The position numbers and the translations under genes were made by a program. A stretch of DNA of 50,601 nt from contig NZ_JARBHJ010000013.1 of NCBI RefSeq assembly GCF_028864145.1, forward strand, positions 1 to 50,601, written 5' to 3'. The first letter of the stretch is position 1; each line of letters opens with the position of its first letter. Shown one piece after another: positions 18,093-26,500 of this stretch. The notes under the pieces were generated by a model, which made no database searches, was not told where the DNA came from, and was given only the letters and a program-made list of their open reading frames with translations. The DNA is from Actinotignum schaalii (GTDB taxonomy: Bacteria > Actinomycetota > Actinomycetes > Actinomycetales > Actinomycetaceae).

Positions 18093-18698
18093 GTGAGCGA
18101 ACTCGATGAGCTCTACCAGCAGATTATTCTTGACGCGGCGCGTGAACGTCACGGGGAAGGCGAGCTGGCGCCGGTGGGAGCCGGCGCGGGTGCGGCTACC
18201 GAGGGCAACGCGGCTGACGCGGCCCTGCAGGCCGGGCCGCATGGGGAGTCCACCCAGGTCAATCCCATGTGCGGGGATGAAGTGACCCTTGAGGTGCGCC
18301 TGTCCCCGGATGGGGAGAAGATCGCCGAACTTGCTTGGCGAGGGCAGGGGTGTTCTATTTCCCAGGCCTCGATTTCCATTATGAATGACCTGGTCGCCGG
18401 GCAGTCTATCGAACATCTCGCCGCGCTCTACACTTATTTCCGCGAGATGATGGATAGCCGCGGGGCGGAGCTGTCGGAGGCGGCCGCGGATGCGCTGGAA
18501 GATGCCGCCGCTTTTCACGGTGTCGCGCGGTTCCCCATGCGTATCAAATGCGCGCTGCTCGGCTGGATGGCGGTCCGCGAAGCAACTGACGAAGCTCTTC
18601 AGCATCTCGGCAATTCCAACGGGCAGGAGAGCATCTCCGCGACGAAGGATGTCGCGGGACATATGCCGCAGAACACGAAGGAGACCCCGGAACAATGA
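18093..18698 (+). CDS. sufU: SufU, zinc-dependent sulfur acceptor of SufS
   Basis: SufU family: accepts persulfide sulfur from SufS. The zinc/active-site ligands are NPMCGDEV (Cys and Asp), WRGQGCSISQAS and MRIKCALLGW. An Ala/Gly-rich segment of about 30 residues sits between the N-terminal helix (LYQQIILDAARERHG) and the first Cys, where compact homologues are shorter, and a ~30-residue polar C-terminal tail follows the domain. 201 aa versus ~150 usual. GTG start, coupled to sufT by ATGA. Confidence 0.93.
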   Translation: MSELDELYQQIILDAARERHGEGELAPVGAGAGAATEGNAADAALQAGPHGESTQVNPMCGDEVTLEVRLSPDGEKIAELAWRGQGCSISQASISIMNDLVAGQSIEHLAALYTYFREMMDSRGAELSEAAADALEDAAAFHGVARFPMRIKCALLGWMAVREATDEALQHLGNSNGQESISATKDVAGHMPQNTKETPEQ

Positions 18699-19153
18699 CG
18701 GAGAAGGACACAACCTCGCCGGTACCCGAGGCCACAGTGCCCGTAGCGGAAACCTTGAGCGCGACGAGCATTCCTCAAGCGACTCCGACCGCGGCCGAGG
18801 AACATATTGGTGAAGTTATTTACACGGATGGCGATAGCCCGGTGGACGACGTCGACCCTTACCTCGTCCTCGAGGCGATGAAAGATGTTATCGATCCGGA
18901 GCTGGGCGTCAATATCGTCGACCTCGGCCTGGTCTACGGCGTGACCACGAACGGCCGCCACCTCCACCTCGATATGACTCTCACTTCGCCGGCCTGCCCG
19001 CTTACAGATGCCATTACTGATGGCATCATTATCGCCACGGAGGATCTTGTTGACGACGTGGATATTAACTGGGTGTGGCTACCGCCGTGGGGCCCCGAAC
19101 GCATTACCGAAGACGGCCGCGATGACCTGCGCGCCCTCGGTTTCAATATTTAG
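18695..19153 (+). CDS. sufT: SufT/MIP18-family (DUF59) Fe-S maturation protein
   Basis: DUF59/MIP18 domain protein ending the suf operon. The family sequence DPELGVNIVDLGLVYGV and SPACPLTDAITDGI with the conserved Cys lies in the C-terminal ~100 residues; the first ~45 residues are a Thr/Ala/Pro-rich leader. Homologues act in Fe-S maturation. 152 aa. A strong hairpin follows. Confidence 0.93.
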   Translation: MTEKDTTSPVPEATVPVAETLSATSIPQATPTAAEEHIGEVIYTDGDSPVDDVDPYLVLEAMKDVIDPELGVNIVDLGLVYGVTTNGRHLHLDMTLTSPACPLTDAITDGIIIATEDLVDDVDINWVWLPPWGPERITEDGRDDLRALGFNI

Positions 19154-19165
19154 TACGACGACGCC

Positions 19166-19193
19166 CGTGCGCCCAGAAAACTCTGGGCGCACG
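19166..19193. terminator. Hairpin between convergent sufT and zinc peptidase genes
   Basis: Twelve-bp stem: CGTGCGCCCAGA at 19166-19177 pairs with TCTGGGCGCACG at 19182-19193 around an AAAC loop. No T run on either side. It lies between convergent genes and may serve both strands. Confidence 0.72.
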
Positions 19194-19213
19194 TCGCTTC
19201 CGCCAGCGCCCCT

Positions 19214-20107
19214 TTAGCGCCAGGTATTGCAGGCATAGAAATCGCCTGTTTCATAGCCGGTTGTCAGTGCATCCATCCGCTGGGCAGATGACCCATGGGA
19301 GAATTTTTCCGGGCTGACATCCATCCCGGCGCTTTCTTGGATATGGTCATCGCCGATCGCTGCCGCGGCATCAATCGCGCTGGCGAGCTGCTCACGGGTG
19401 GGGGCCTTGAGAATCGGGATCCCGCTGGCCGGATCCACCGTACTTGCAGCGTGATGCAGCCAGAGGCCAGCGAAGCAATCAGCTTGCAACTCCGAGCGTA
19501 CCTGCGAAGAATCAGGGCCGGTATCACGCGGATTAATACGTTCGAATACCCCGGTGAGATTTTGGATATGATGCCCGAATTCGTGGGCTACCACATAGGC
19601 CTGTACCAGGGTGGTGTTCTCTGCCCCAAAATTAGCTTCTAGCTCGTCAAAAAAGGTGGTGTCGAGGTAGACGGTTGCATCGGCGGGGCAGTAGAAGGGA
19701 CCCACCTGACTGGAGGCATTCCCACATCCGGTGCTCACTCCCTCGGAAAAGAGCGCGAATCCGGGAAGTTCATAAGCGGTGCGCGCCGCGCGGGGTAGTT
19801 CCTTGTCCCAAAACGCATCGAGGGATTGAGCTATCGCCACCATAAAGCACTCGGTGGAGGCATTGGCATCCGCCCCGGTACGGCACTTGTCCGCAAAATC
19901 GGAGGTGGTGGATTGCTGTGCGGAGCTGCCCTGAGGGGAGGCGCCCTGGGTAATGGTCGCCGGCGGGGGAGTGCCGGTTACGATGTACCACACCAGGGCA
20001 ATAATGATGCCGGTCACGCCCATGCCGCCGCCAACCATGGCACCGCGTCCGCGGCCGCGATTTTGTACTCTCGCCCCGTCGAGGCGCACGCCGTCGTTAA
20101 CACTCAT
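19214..20107 (-). CDS. Neutral zinc metallopeptidase (YpfJ/KPN_02809 family)
   Basis: Membrane-anchored putative zinc peptidase. The HExxH-type motif is VVAHEFGHHIQNLTG near residue 170, and the downstream ELQADCFAGLW region supplies the third ligand. The N-terminus is short and cytoplasmic (DGARVQNRGRGRGAMVGGG), then one transmembrane helix (GVTGIIIALVWYIVTG, about 29-46). 297 aa, typical. Substrate unknown. The ATG at 20107 is exactly 6 nt after a TAGGCT hexamer on the minus strand, so it may be leaderless. Confidence 0.9.
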   Translation of the reverse strand: MSVNDGVRLDGARVQNRGRGRGAMVGGGMGVTGIIIALVWYIVTGTPPPATITQGASPQGSSAQQSTTSDFADKCRTGADANASTECFMVAIAQSLDAFWDKELPRAARTAYELPGFALFSEGVSTGCGNASSQVGPFYCPADATVYLDTTFFDELEANFGAENTTLVQAYVVAHEFGHHIQNLTGVFERINPRDTGPDSSQVRSELQADCFAGLWLHHAASTVDPASGIPILKAPTREQLASAIDAAAAIGDDHIQESAGMDVSPEKFSHGSSAQRMDALTTGYETGDFYACNTWR

Positions 20108-20113
20108 GCTTCG

Positions 20114-20119
20114 AGCCTA
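20114..20119 (-). promoter_or_regulatory. Candidate -10 box of the zinc peptidase gene
   Basis: TAGGCT on the minus strand, 6 nt (CGAAGC) before ATG 20107. Confidence 0.5.
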
Positions 20120-20161
20120 CCCTTCTGCTTCGCACCTCGTACCCGTTTCCGCAACCGCGGG

Positions 20162-20482
20162 TCAGTATTGCGCGATGGCGTATCCGAGGGGGAGCGCGGC
20201 TACGATCACACAAAGGACACAAGCGAGGAAACTCCATCCGGCTGCCCTGCGGAACCGTAGTTGTCCGGGAGTAGCGCGCTGTTCGCGCGAGAGGGTGACG
20301 GCGGTGAGTACTAGGCCTGCCACGGTGCCGAGCCAGGCGAGGAGTTGGACGAGCAGGCGACCGTGTCCGAGAAATACGCAGGCGGCAGCGCAGACGGATA
20401 TCATCACGGGTAGCACATAGGTGGCGTGGCTCTCCGGCTGTTCGCCGGGATTCGAATCGGGGGCGGAAGATGCTGTCGTCAC
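20162..20482 (-). CDS. Small membrane protein, three predicted helices
   Basis: Not recognised. It has a polar N-terminus (about 20 residues, Ser/Pro/Glu-rich) followed by three hydrophobic segments: YVLPVMISVCAAACVFL, LLVQLLAWLGTVAGLVLTAV and FLACVLCVIVAALPLGYAI. The frame is open to 20557, but the Cys/His-rich upstream part looks non-coding. GTG 20482 is preferred because GACAAT, which keeps the conserved A and T of a -10 box, lies exactly 6 nt upstream. It is followed after 54 nt by the zinc peptidase gene on the same strand. Confidence 0.6.
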   Translation of the reverse strand: MTTASSAPDSNPGEQPESHATYVLPVMISVCAAACVFLGHGRLLVQLLAWLGTVAGLVLTAVTLSREQRATPGQLRFRRAAGWSFLACVLCVIVAALPLGYAIAQY

Positions 20483-20608
20483 CTTTCTATTGTCCCGCGT
20501 GCGAGCTACGTGCACCAGTGGTGCGTTGCCGTGACAGCATATGCAGGCCGGGGTCACCGGTGGCGCGCTGACGTGATGAGCAATGCGGCTCGGAGATGGT
20601 TTTCTCGG

Positions 20609-20614
20609 TAAAGT
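20609..20614 (+). promoter_or_regulatory. Candidate -10 box of the ABC-F gene
   Basis: TAAAGT, 8 nt before GTG 20623. No Shine-Dalgarno is present, so a very short leader or a leaderless start is likely. Confidence 0.45.
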
Positions 20615-20622
20615 AGGCCCTT

Positions 20623-22236
20623 GTGATTACGGCTTCTGATCTCACGATCCGCATCGGCACGCGTGAACTTGTCCAGCACGCCAGTTTTCAGGTCCACAAG
20701 GGTATGCGCGTGGGCCTCGTGGGGCGCAATGGCGCCGGCAAAACCACGATGACTCGCCTGCTGGCGGGTGAGGGCACCACGTCGGATGCCGTTGACTACG
20801 AAGGAACCCTGCACCGCAGCGGTACCATCGCCTACCTCCCGCAAGATACCCATGATGGGGACCCGAACCAGATAGCTCGGGATCGTATCCTGGAAGCCCG
20901 CGGAATTGACGCCACGATTCGCCGGATTCGCAAAGCGGAAAAGGATATGGCGGAATGTACCGGAACGCGCCAGCAAAAAGCTATGGAACGCTACGTGCGC
21001 CTGGATCAGGAGTTCACCGCGGCTGGGGGCTGGGCTGCGAATGCGCAGGCCTCTCAGATGGCTGCCGCGCTGGGCTTGGATGAGCGGATTCTCAACCAAC
21101 CGCTGGGGACACTTTCAGGTGGGCAGCGCCGGCGCGTTGATTTGGCACGGGTGCTCTTTTCCCAGGCAGATACGCTGCTTTTAGATGAACCGACCAATCA
21201 CCTCGACCATGATTCTCTGCTGTGGCTGCGCGATTACCTCTCCACATATTCGGGTGGCTTTGTGGTGATTTCCCACTCGGTGGATTTGCTAGAAGAAACG
21301 GTGACGGCGGTGTGGCATTTGGATGCCAACCGTGCGGCTCTTGACCAGTACGCGATGGGTTGGTCGGCCTATCTCAAACAGCGCGAAACCGATGAACGCC
21401 GACGCCGGCAGATGCGTGCCAATGCCGAAAAGAAAGCGGATCAGCTACTGGCGCAGGCTAATAAGATGCGCGCGAAGGCCACGAAGGCGGTGGCCGCCCA
21501 AAATATGGCGAAACGCGCGGAGAAGCTGCTTGAGGGGCTGGAAGAAGAACGCTCGGATGATAAGGTCGCAGCGCTGCGTTTCCCGGAGCCGGCCCCCTGC
21601 GGAAAAACACCGTTGCGGGCCCGCGGCCTGTCGAAATCCTACGGTTCGCTGGAGGTTTTCACCGGTGTTGATCTGGCAATTGATCGCGGTTCGCGCGTCG
21701 TCGTTCTGGGCCTCAACGGCGCGGGTAAAACTACACTTTTGCGTTTACTGTACGGAACGGAAACTCCGGATACCGGCGAAATAATCCCGGGGCACGGTCT
21801 CAAGCTGGGCTATTACGCACAGGAACACGATTTTATCGATACCGATAAAACTGTGGTGGATAATTTGCGCTATGTCGCCCCCGAGTTCGATGAAACAGGC
21901 TTACGTACCGTTCTCGGTTCGTTTTTGTTTTCGGGCGACGACGCCGATAAGCCCGCACGTGTCCTTTCGGGCGGTGAAAAGACCCGTTTAGCGCTGGCCA
22001 TGCTGGTCGTCTCGCGCGCCAACGTGCTGTTGCTGGACGAACCGACGAATAATCTTGACCCGGCATCTCGAGAGAAAATCCTGGGTGCCCTGGGTAAATA
22101 TGAGGGAGCCGTCGTGCTGGTCACGCACGACGAAGGTGCCGTGACCGCACTTGATCCCGAGCGGGTGCTTCTCCTCCCAGACGGGGATGAAGACTTGTGG
22201 AGCGACGACTATCTGGAGTTGGTCTCCCTCGCCTAG
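20623..22236 (+). CDS. ABC-F family ATPase (translation factor type)
   Basis: Two ABC domains in one soluble chain, no membrane segments. First domain: Walker A GRNGAGKTT (about residues 34-42), signature LSGGQRRRVDLARVLF, Walker B TLLLDEPTNHLD. Second domain: GLNGAGKTT, LSGGEKTRLALAMLV, VLLLDEPTNNLD. A Lys/Arg/Ala-rich helical linker (about 245-310, QRETDERRRRQMRANAEKKADQ-like) joins them. ABC-F proteins act on ribosomes (EttA-like roles or antibiotic protection); the subgroup cannot be set from sequence alone. 537 aa. Confidence 0.93.
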   Translation: MITASDLTIRIGTRELVQHASFQVHKGMRVGLVGRNGAGKTTMTRLLAGEGTTSDAVDYEGTLHRSGTIAYLPQDTHDGDPNQIARDRILEARGIDATIRRIRKAEKDMAECTGTRQQKAMERYVRLDQEFTAAGGWAANAQASQMAAALGLDERILNQPLGTLSGGQRRRVDLARVLFSQADTLLLDEPTNHLDHDSLLWLRDYLSTYSGGFVVISHSVDLLEETVTAVWHLDANRAALDQYAMGWSAYLKQRETDERRRRQMRANAEKKADQLLAQANKMRAKATKAVAAQNMAKRAEKLLEGLEEERSDDKVAALRFPEPAPCGKTPLRARGLSKSYGSLEVFTGVDLAIDRGSRVVVLGLNGAGKTTLLRLLYGTETPDTGEIIPGHGLKLGYYAQEHDFIDTDKTVVDNLRYVAPEFDETGLRTVLGSFLFSGDDADKPARVLSGGEKTRLALAMLVVSRANVLLLDEPTNNLDPASREKILGALGKYEGAVVLVTHDEGAVTALDPERVLLLPDGDEDLWSDDYLELVSLA

Positions 22237-22292
22237 GTGCCGGTGAGCATTCGCGGAGCTGTCACGCGGGAAAAATCTGGCTGCGGGTACGC

Positions 22293-22327
22293 CTGTGCCC
22301 GGTACCGGAAACCGATACCGGGCACAG
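22293..22327. terminator. Hairpin between convergent ABC-F and glgC genes
   Basis: CTGTGCCCGGTA at 22293-22304 pairs with TACCGGGCACAG at 22316-22327 (12 bp); CGG/CCG inside can pair too. No T run. Likely bidirectional. Confidence 0.7.
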
Positions 22328-22378
22328 ATACTGGTTTGCGGCTAGCCGCCCAGGGTGCGTGCCGAGCAATTCACGTGC

Positions 22379-23629
22379 TTAGCGGCGCACCACCGCATTC
22401 TTGGGAACCACAACCACGCCGCCTTCGGAAACATAGAAACCGCGTTCGCGATCATAATCGTGATTGACACCCAGCTGCGCGCCTTCTTCGATCTGGACGT
22501 TCTTATCCACGATGGCGCGGATAACGGTGGCATTGCGGCCAACGTTCACCCCGTCCAGCAGCACCGATTCGCGCACCGAGGACCAGGAATTCACCCGCAC
22601 CCCGGGGGAGAGTACCGATCCGATCACTTCGCCACCGGAGACGATCACCCCGGGGGAAACGATGGAATCCAGGGCGTGTCCGAGACGTTCGTGATGCCCG
22701 TACACGAATTTTGCGGGCGGTAACCCGGTGTAGCCGGTCAGGATGGGCCAGCGCTCGTTGTACAGGTTGAAATCCGGGGTAACTGAAATAAGATCCATAT
22801 TTGCCGCGTAGTAGGCATCAATGGTACCCACATCACGCCAGTAGTCCTTATCGCGTTCACCCTCACCGGGGATGCGGTTGTAGGTGAAATCGTAGACACC
22901 GCAATTACCGGCTTCCACGAACCTCGGAACAATGCTTCCGCCCATATCATGGGCGGAACTGGGATCCGCGGCGTCATTCTGGAGAGCCTCAACCAGCGCG
23001 TCAGTATTGAAAATGTAGTTCCCCATGGACGCCAGGAACTGGTCCGGAGCTTCTTCCAGACCTAGACCGGTAGTATCCTGCGGTTTTTCTAGGAACCGGG
23101 AAACCTTTTGGTGGTTTTTCTCATCCACATCGATAACACCGAAGGAGGGTGCCAGTTCCAGCGGCTGGCGGATACCGGCGATGGTTAGGTCAAAACCGGA
23201 TTCCACGTGCTGGTCCATCATCTGGGAAAAGTCCATGCGGTAGATATTGTCGGCACCGGTCACGAGCACAACATCGGGCCGTTCATCATCGATGACGTTC
23301 ATGGACTGATAGATGGCATCCGCACTTCCGGAGAACCAGCCCTTGCCGCGCCGCTGCTGGGCGGGAACCGGGGCCACATAATTGCCCAAGAGGTTGGACA
23401 TACGCCAGGTTCTTGTAATGTGGCGGTCCAGCGAATGTGACTTGTACTGGGTAAGCACGATGATCTGGAGGTATCCAGAATTCACGATGTTACTCAACGC
23501 AAAGTCGATCAACCGGTAAATGCCCCCGAAAGGAACCGCGGGTTTCGCTCGATCTTCAGTGAGCGGCATTAGACGCTTGCCTTCGCCTCCCGCAAGGACG
23601 ATGGCCAGAACGCGTAAATCTCTCCTCAT
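22379..23629 (-). CDS. glgC: Glucose-1-phosphate adenylyltransferase
   Basis: Makes ADP-glucose for glycogen and maltosyl-glucan synthesis. The N-terminal nucleotide motif is [26 protein letters not shown]-like (residues ~7-32), followed by [14 protein letters not shown], the glucose-1-P region SGSADAIYQ and a C-terminal left-handed beta-helix. ATG 23629 gives 416 aa and the expected [11 protein letters not shown] start; the frame is open further upstream but that part is not family-like. TACGCT lies 6 nt upstream of the ATG, so the mRNA may be leaderless. It is divergent from glgA, as in mycobacteria. Confidence 0.95.
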   Translation of the reverse strand: MRRDLRVLAIVLAGGEGKRLMPLTEDRAKPAVPFGGIYRLIDFALSNIVNSGYLQIIVLTQYKSHSLDRHITRTWRMSNLLGNYVAPVPAQQRRGKGWFSGSADAIYQSMNVIDDERPDVVLVTGADNIYRMDFSQMMDQHVESGFDLTIAGIRQPLELAPSFGVIDVDEKNHQKVSRFLEKPQDTTGLGLEEAPDQFLASMGNYIFNTDALVEALQNDAADPSSAHDMGGSIVPRFVEAGNCGVYDFTYNRIPGEGERDKDYWRDVGTIDAYYAANMDLISVTPDFNLYNERWPILTGYTGLPPAKFVYGHHERLGHALDSIVSPGVIVSGGEVIGSVLSPGVRVNSWSSVRESVLLDGVNVGRNATVIRAIVDKNVQIEEGAQLGVNHDYDRERGFYVSEGGVVVVPKNAVVRR

Positions 23630-23635
23630 GCCTAC

Positions 23636-23641
23636 AGCGTA
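23636..23641 (-). promoter_or_regulatory. Candidate -10 box of glgC
   Basis: TACGCT on the minus strand, 6 nt (GTAGGC) before ATG 23629. Confidence 0.5.
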
Positions 23642-23660
23642 CCGTAAAACGTGAAGTTGA

Positions 23661-23684
23661 ACACCCACCTCTCGAGGTGAGTGT
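23661..23684. promoter_or_regulatory. Palindrome in the glgC/glgA divergent promoter region
   Basis: A 24-bp imperfect palindrome: ACAC-c-CACCTC at 23661-23671, TC centre, GAGGTG-a-GTGT at 23674-23684, with one mismatched pair. It covers the place expected for the -35 of glgC, about 20 bp upstream of the glgC -10. A transcription factor operator is likely; the factor is unknown. Confidence 0.6.
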
Positions 23685-23754
23685 GGACAAGGTGAGCGTC
23701 GGTCCACGCTGTGGATAGATGAGCGCCACGGCTGTGTTTCCCCGTGCGGTGGGA

Positions 23755-23760
23755 TACCCT
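23755..23760 (+). promoter_or_regulatory. Possible -10 box of glgA
   Basis: TACCCT, about 69 nt before ATG 23829. No clear -35 is seen. Weak. Confidence 0.3.
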
Positions 23761-23828
23761 TGAGGTAGTACGCACGCATGATTCGCTTCGTGGGGAAGCG
23801 GACGGCGGCGAAGAAGCCGGAGGCAGCC

Positions 23829-25076
23829 ATGCGCATTGATTTACTGACTCGCGAATACCCCCCGCATGTGTACGGAGGCGCGGGAGTTCACGTTACGGAG
23901 CTTTCTCGTGTTCTCGCCCAGCACGCTGATATTCACGTGCGTGCTTTTGATGGTCCGCGTGCCCCCGCGGAGAACAACGATGTTCCCGCGGGTGTGGCGC
24001 TGCAAGGCTATGACTACCTCACGGAACTCGAGGGGGCTAATGCGGCTGTGCGCACCATGGGCGTTGATCTCGCGATGGTCACGGATGTTGAGGGAGCGGA
24101 TCTGGTGCACTCCCATACCTGGTACGCGAATTTCGCCGGGCATATCGCCTCGATTCTTTACGGAATTCCGCACGTGATTTCGGCTCACTCGCTCGAACCG
24201 CTGCGCCCGTGGAAGCGCGAACAGCTCGGGGGCGGCTATCACTTGAGCTCCTGGGTGGAAAAGACCGCGTATGAATCCGCGGCCGGAATCGTGGCGGTAT
24301 CTCACGCGATGCGTTCCGATATTTTGCGCTGCTACCCGAATATTGCCCCCGAACGGGTGCGGGTGATCCACAACGGTATTGATTTGAACGCGTGGAAAGC
24401 TCCGGAAACCACCGCAGAGAAGGAAGATGCCCGCCGGTATTTCGCCAGCTACGGTCTGGATCCGGACCAGCCTACCATTATGTTCGTCGGGCGTATCACT
24501 CGTCAGAAGGGGGTGCCGGGCCTGCTGCGTGCCCTCCGCCAGGTAGATAAGGGGATCCAGGTGGTACTGTGTGCCGGGGCTCCCGATACTCCTGAAATTC
24601 TGGAGGAAACAAAGGAACTCGTGGCCGAGCTGCAGGCCGAACGCGAAGGCGTGGTGTGGATTGACGATATGCTCAGTCAGGATCGTATTGTTGCCCTGGA
24701 ATCATGCTGCACCACTTTCGTTACCCCCTCCATTTATGAGCCCCTCGGCATTGTCAATCTCGAGGCTATGGCGGTGGGGTTACCGGTGGTTGGCACCGAA
24801 ACCGGGGGGATTCCCGATTGCATTGTCCACGGAGCCACCGGGCTCCTCGTTCCCATCGAACAAGCCCAGGACGGTACGGGTACTCCGCTCAACCCCGAGC
24901 AATTCGAGGCAGATCTGGCTGAGGCTCTCAACGAGGTGTGCTCCGATCCGGAACGGGCCGCGCAGATGGGAGCTGCGGGCAGGCGCCGGGTGGAAGATCA
25001 TTTCTCCTGGGAAGCTATTGGCGAAAAAACTATGGAGTTCTACCGTGAACTCGTGGATAACTATCCGCGGCGCTAA
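23829..25076 (+). CDS. glgA: GT4 glycogen synthase / alpha-maltose-1-phosphate synthase
   Basis: Retaining GT4 glycosyltransferase using ADP-glucose. N-terminal [16 protein letters not shown] (acceptor/ADP loop), middle [13 protein letters not shown] and [16 protein letters not shown], and the E-X7-E motif in [16 protein letters not shown] near residue 300. The mycobacterial orthologue Rv1212c, also divergent from glgC, is GlgM, which makes maltose-1-phosphate; the same activity is likely here but not proven. ATG 23829 has GGAGG 5 nt upstream and starts [13 protein letters not shown] as expected; the frame extends to 23778. 415 aa. Confidence 0.93.
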   Translation: MRIDLLTREYPPHVYGGAGVHVTELSRVLAQHADIHVRAFDGPRAPAENNDVPAGVALQGYDYLTELEGANAAVRTMGVDLAMVTDVEGADLVHSHTWYANFAGHIASILYGIPHVISAHSLEPLRPWKREQLGGGYHLSSWVEKTAYESAAGIVAVSHAMRSDILRCYPNIAPERVRVIHNGIDLNAWKAPETTAEKEDARRYFASYGLDPDQPTIMFVGRITRQKGVPGLLRALRQVDKGIQVVLCAGAPDTPEILEETKELVAELQAEREGVVWIDDMLSQDRIVALESCCTTFVTPSIYEPLGIVNLEAMAVGLPVVGTETGGIPDCIVHGATGLLVPIEQAQDGTGTPLNPEQFEADLAEALNEVCSDPERAAQMGAAGRRRVEDHFSWEAIGEKTMEFYRELVDNYPRR

Positions 25077-25099
25077 CTCGACCTGTCGCAGCAGCACGC

Positions 25100-25105
25100 T
25101 ATTCT
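25100..25105 (+). promoter_or_regulatory. Candidate -10 box of the ABC ATPase gene
   Basis: TATTCT, 6 nt (AGAACC) before ATG 25112. No Shine-Dalgarno is seen. Confidence 0.55.
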
Positions 25106-25111
25106 AGAACC

Positions 25112-25897
25112 ATGGGTGACGTGCTGTCGTTGAAAGATGTAACGCTACGCCGCGGGGCCACGGAAATTCTCCGCTCGGTATCCTGGGATGTTAATTCCGG
25201 GGAACGCTGGGTGATTTTCGGGCCGAATGGTGCCGGGAAAACCACGCTTATACAGGTGGCTGCCGCGCGACTCTTCCCCAGTTCGGGAAGCGTAGAGCTC
25301 ATGGGCGAACGCCTCGGCACGGTGGACGTGCGGGAGCTGCGCAGCGCCGTGGGCGTAACCTCGGCCGGGATTGATGATCGTATTCCCGGTGGGGAAACGG
25401 TTTTCCAGGCGGTGCGCAGCGCTGCGTATGGGCACCTAGCCGCGTGGAATGAAGAGTACGACGCCGCAGATGACTCCCGCGCCCGTGCCATGTTGCGCCG
25501 GCTCGGTTTGCGTGACCTTGAGGAACGCAAGGTCACGCACCTATCCTCCGGGGAACGTAAGCGCTTAGGGATTGCGCGGGCCCTCATGCCCAATCCGGAA
25601 GTCCTCATTTTGGATGAACCAACCTCGGGCCTGGATCTGGGCGGGCGCGAACGCCTGCTGGCTACCCTGTCGCGGCTGGCCGGGGAAGTATACGCCCCGG
25701 CCATGCTTCTGGTCACCCACCACGTGGAGGAAATCCCGGTCGGATTTACCCATATGCTGCTTCTTAAAGCGGGCAATGTTGTGGCGGCCGGGCCGCTAGC
25801 GGAGGTTTTAACCTCCGCGCGCCTCTCGGATACTTTTGATTACCCGCTGCAGGTGGAGGAAAACGCGGGTCGGTATACCGCGCGCGCTGCCCGCTAA
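25112..25897 (+). CDS. Orphan ABC transporter-type ATP-binding protein
   Basis: Single ABC domain: Walker A GPNGAGKTT (about residues 36-44), signature LSSGERKRLGIARAL, Walker B VLILDEPTSGLDLGG, H-loop VTHHVEEIP. The sequence resembles ModF/iron-type ABC ATPases. No permease gene lies next to it, so its partner or role is unknown. 261 aa. Leaderless-type start. Confidence 0.88.
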   Translation: MGDVLSLKDVTLRRGATEILRSVSWDVNSGERWVIFGPNGAGKTTLIQVAAARLFPSSGSVELMGERLGTVDVRELRSAVGVTSAGIDDRIPGGETVFQAVRSAAYGHLAAWNEEYDAADDSRARAMLRRLGLRDLEERKVTHLSSGERKRLGIARALMPNPEVLILDEPTSGLDLGGRERLLATLSRLAGEVYAPAMLLVTHHVEEIPVGFTHMLLLKAGNVVAAGPLAEVLTSARLSDTFDYPLQVEENAGRYTARAAR

Positions 25898-26013
25898 GGG
25901 ATCGGGCGCTCGGTATATCCGAGGCACAGTGCGTCCGGTAGCATGGCACCAGAGGACGAAGAGGCCCGGAGTCGGAGAACCGGCGGTACGGAACTCTCAG
26001 GAAAGGGAGAACA

Positions 26014-26436
26014 ATGACGTGGCAAATTTGGGTCATAGCCGGGTTGGCACTCGCAATTGTTGAGATGTTTACCCTCGATTTCACTTTCCTTATGCTGGGA
26101 CTATCTGCCCTGGCTACCGCGGGTGTGGCCCTGGGAACAGAGATTCTGTGGATTCAGATTGTGGCCTACGGGGTTTTCGCTCTTATTCTCTTGCTTTTCG
26201 CGCGCCCCTGGGCGCGCCGTCACGTCAATCCGCGCGGAGCTGCCGTCGGCAATGTGGAAGCGCAGGTGGGTCGGCGGGCATACGCGCTCACGGAAATTAA
26301 CGAGCGCAGCGGGCGCGTGAAAATTGGCGGAGATGAATGGAGTGCGCGGACCGCTGCGGGGCGCATCCCGGAGGGCGGCGTCGTACTTGTACAAGCAATT
26401 GACGGTGCTACCGCAATCGTGACACCAGAATCGTAA
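26014..26436 (+). CDS. NfeD-family membrane protein
   Basis: Two or three hydrophobic segments (WVIAGLALAIVEMF, FLMLGLSALATAGVALG, IQIVAYGVFALILLLFARPWA) followed by a C-terminal OB-fold soluble domain (about residues 85-138: VGRRAYALTEINERSGRVKIGGDEW). NfeD short forms pair with SPFH/stomatin proteins, and such a gene follows after 64 nt. GGGAGAAC precedes the ATG. 140 aa. Confidence 0.9.
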   Translation: MTWQIWVIAGLALAIVEMFTLDFTFLMLGLSALATAGVALGTEILWIQIVAYGVFALILLLFARPWARRHVNPRGAAVGNVEAQVGRRAYALTEINERSGRVKIGGDEWSARTAAGRIPEGGVVLVQAIDGATAIVTPES

Positions 26437-26500
26437 ATTGTATCTACTCACGTATCACCGAAAAGTCACCGAGGCCGCCTAGCGGCACAAAGGAACAATC

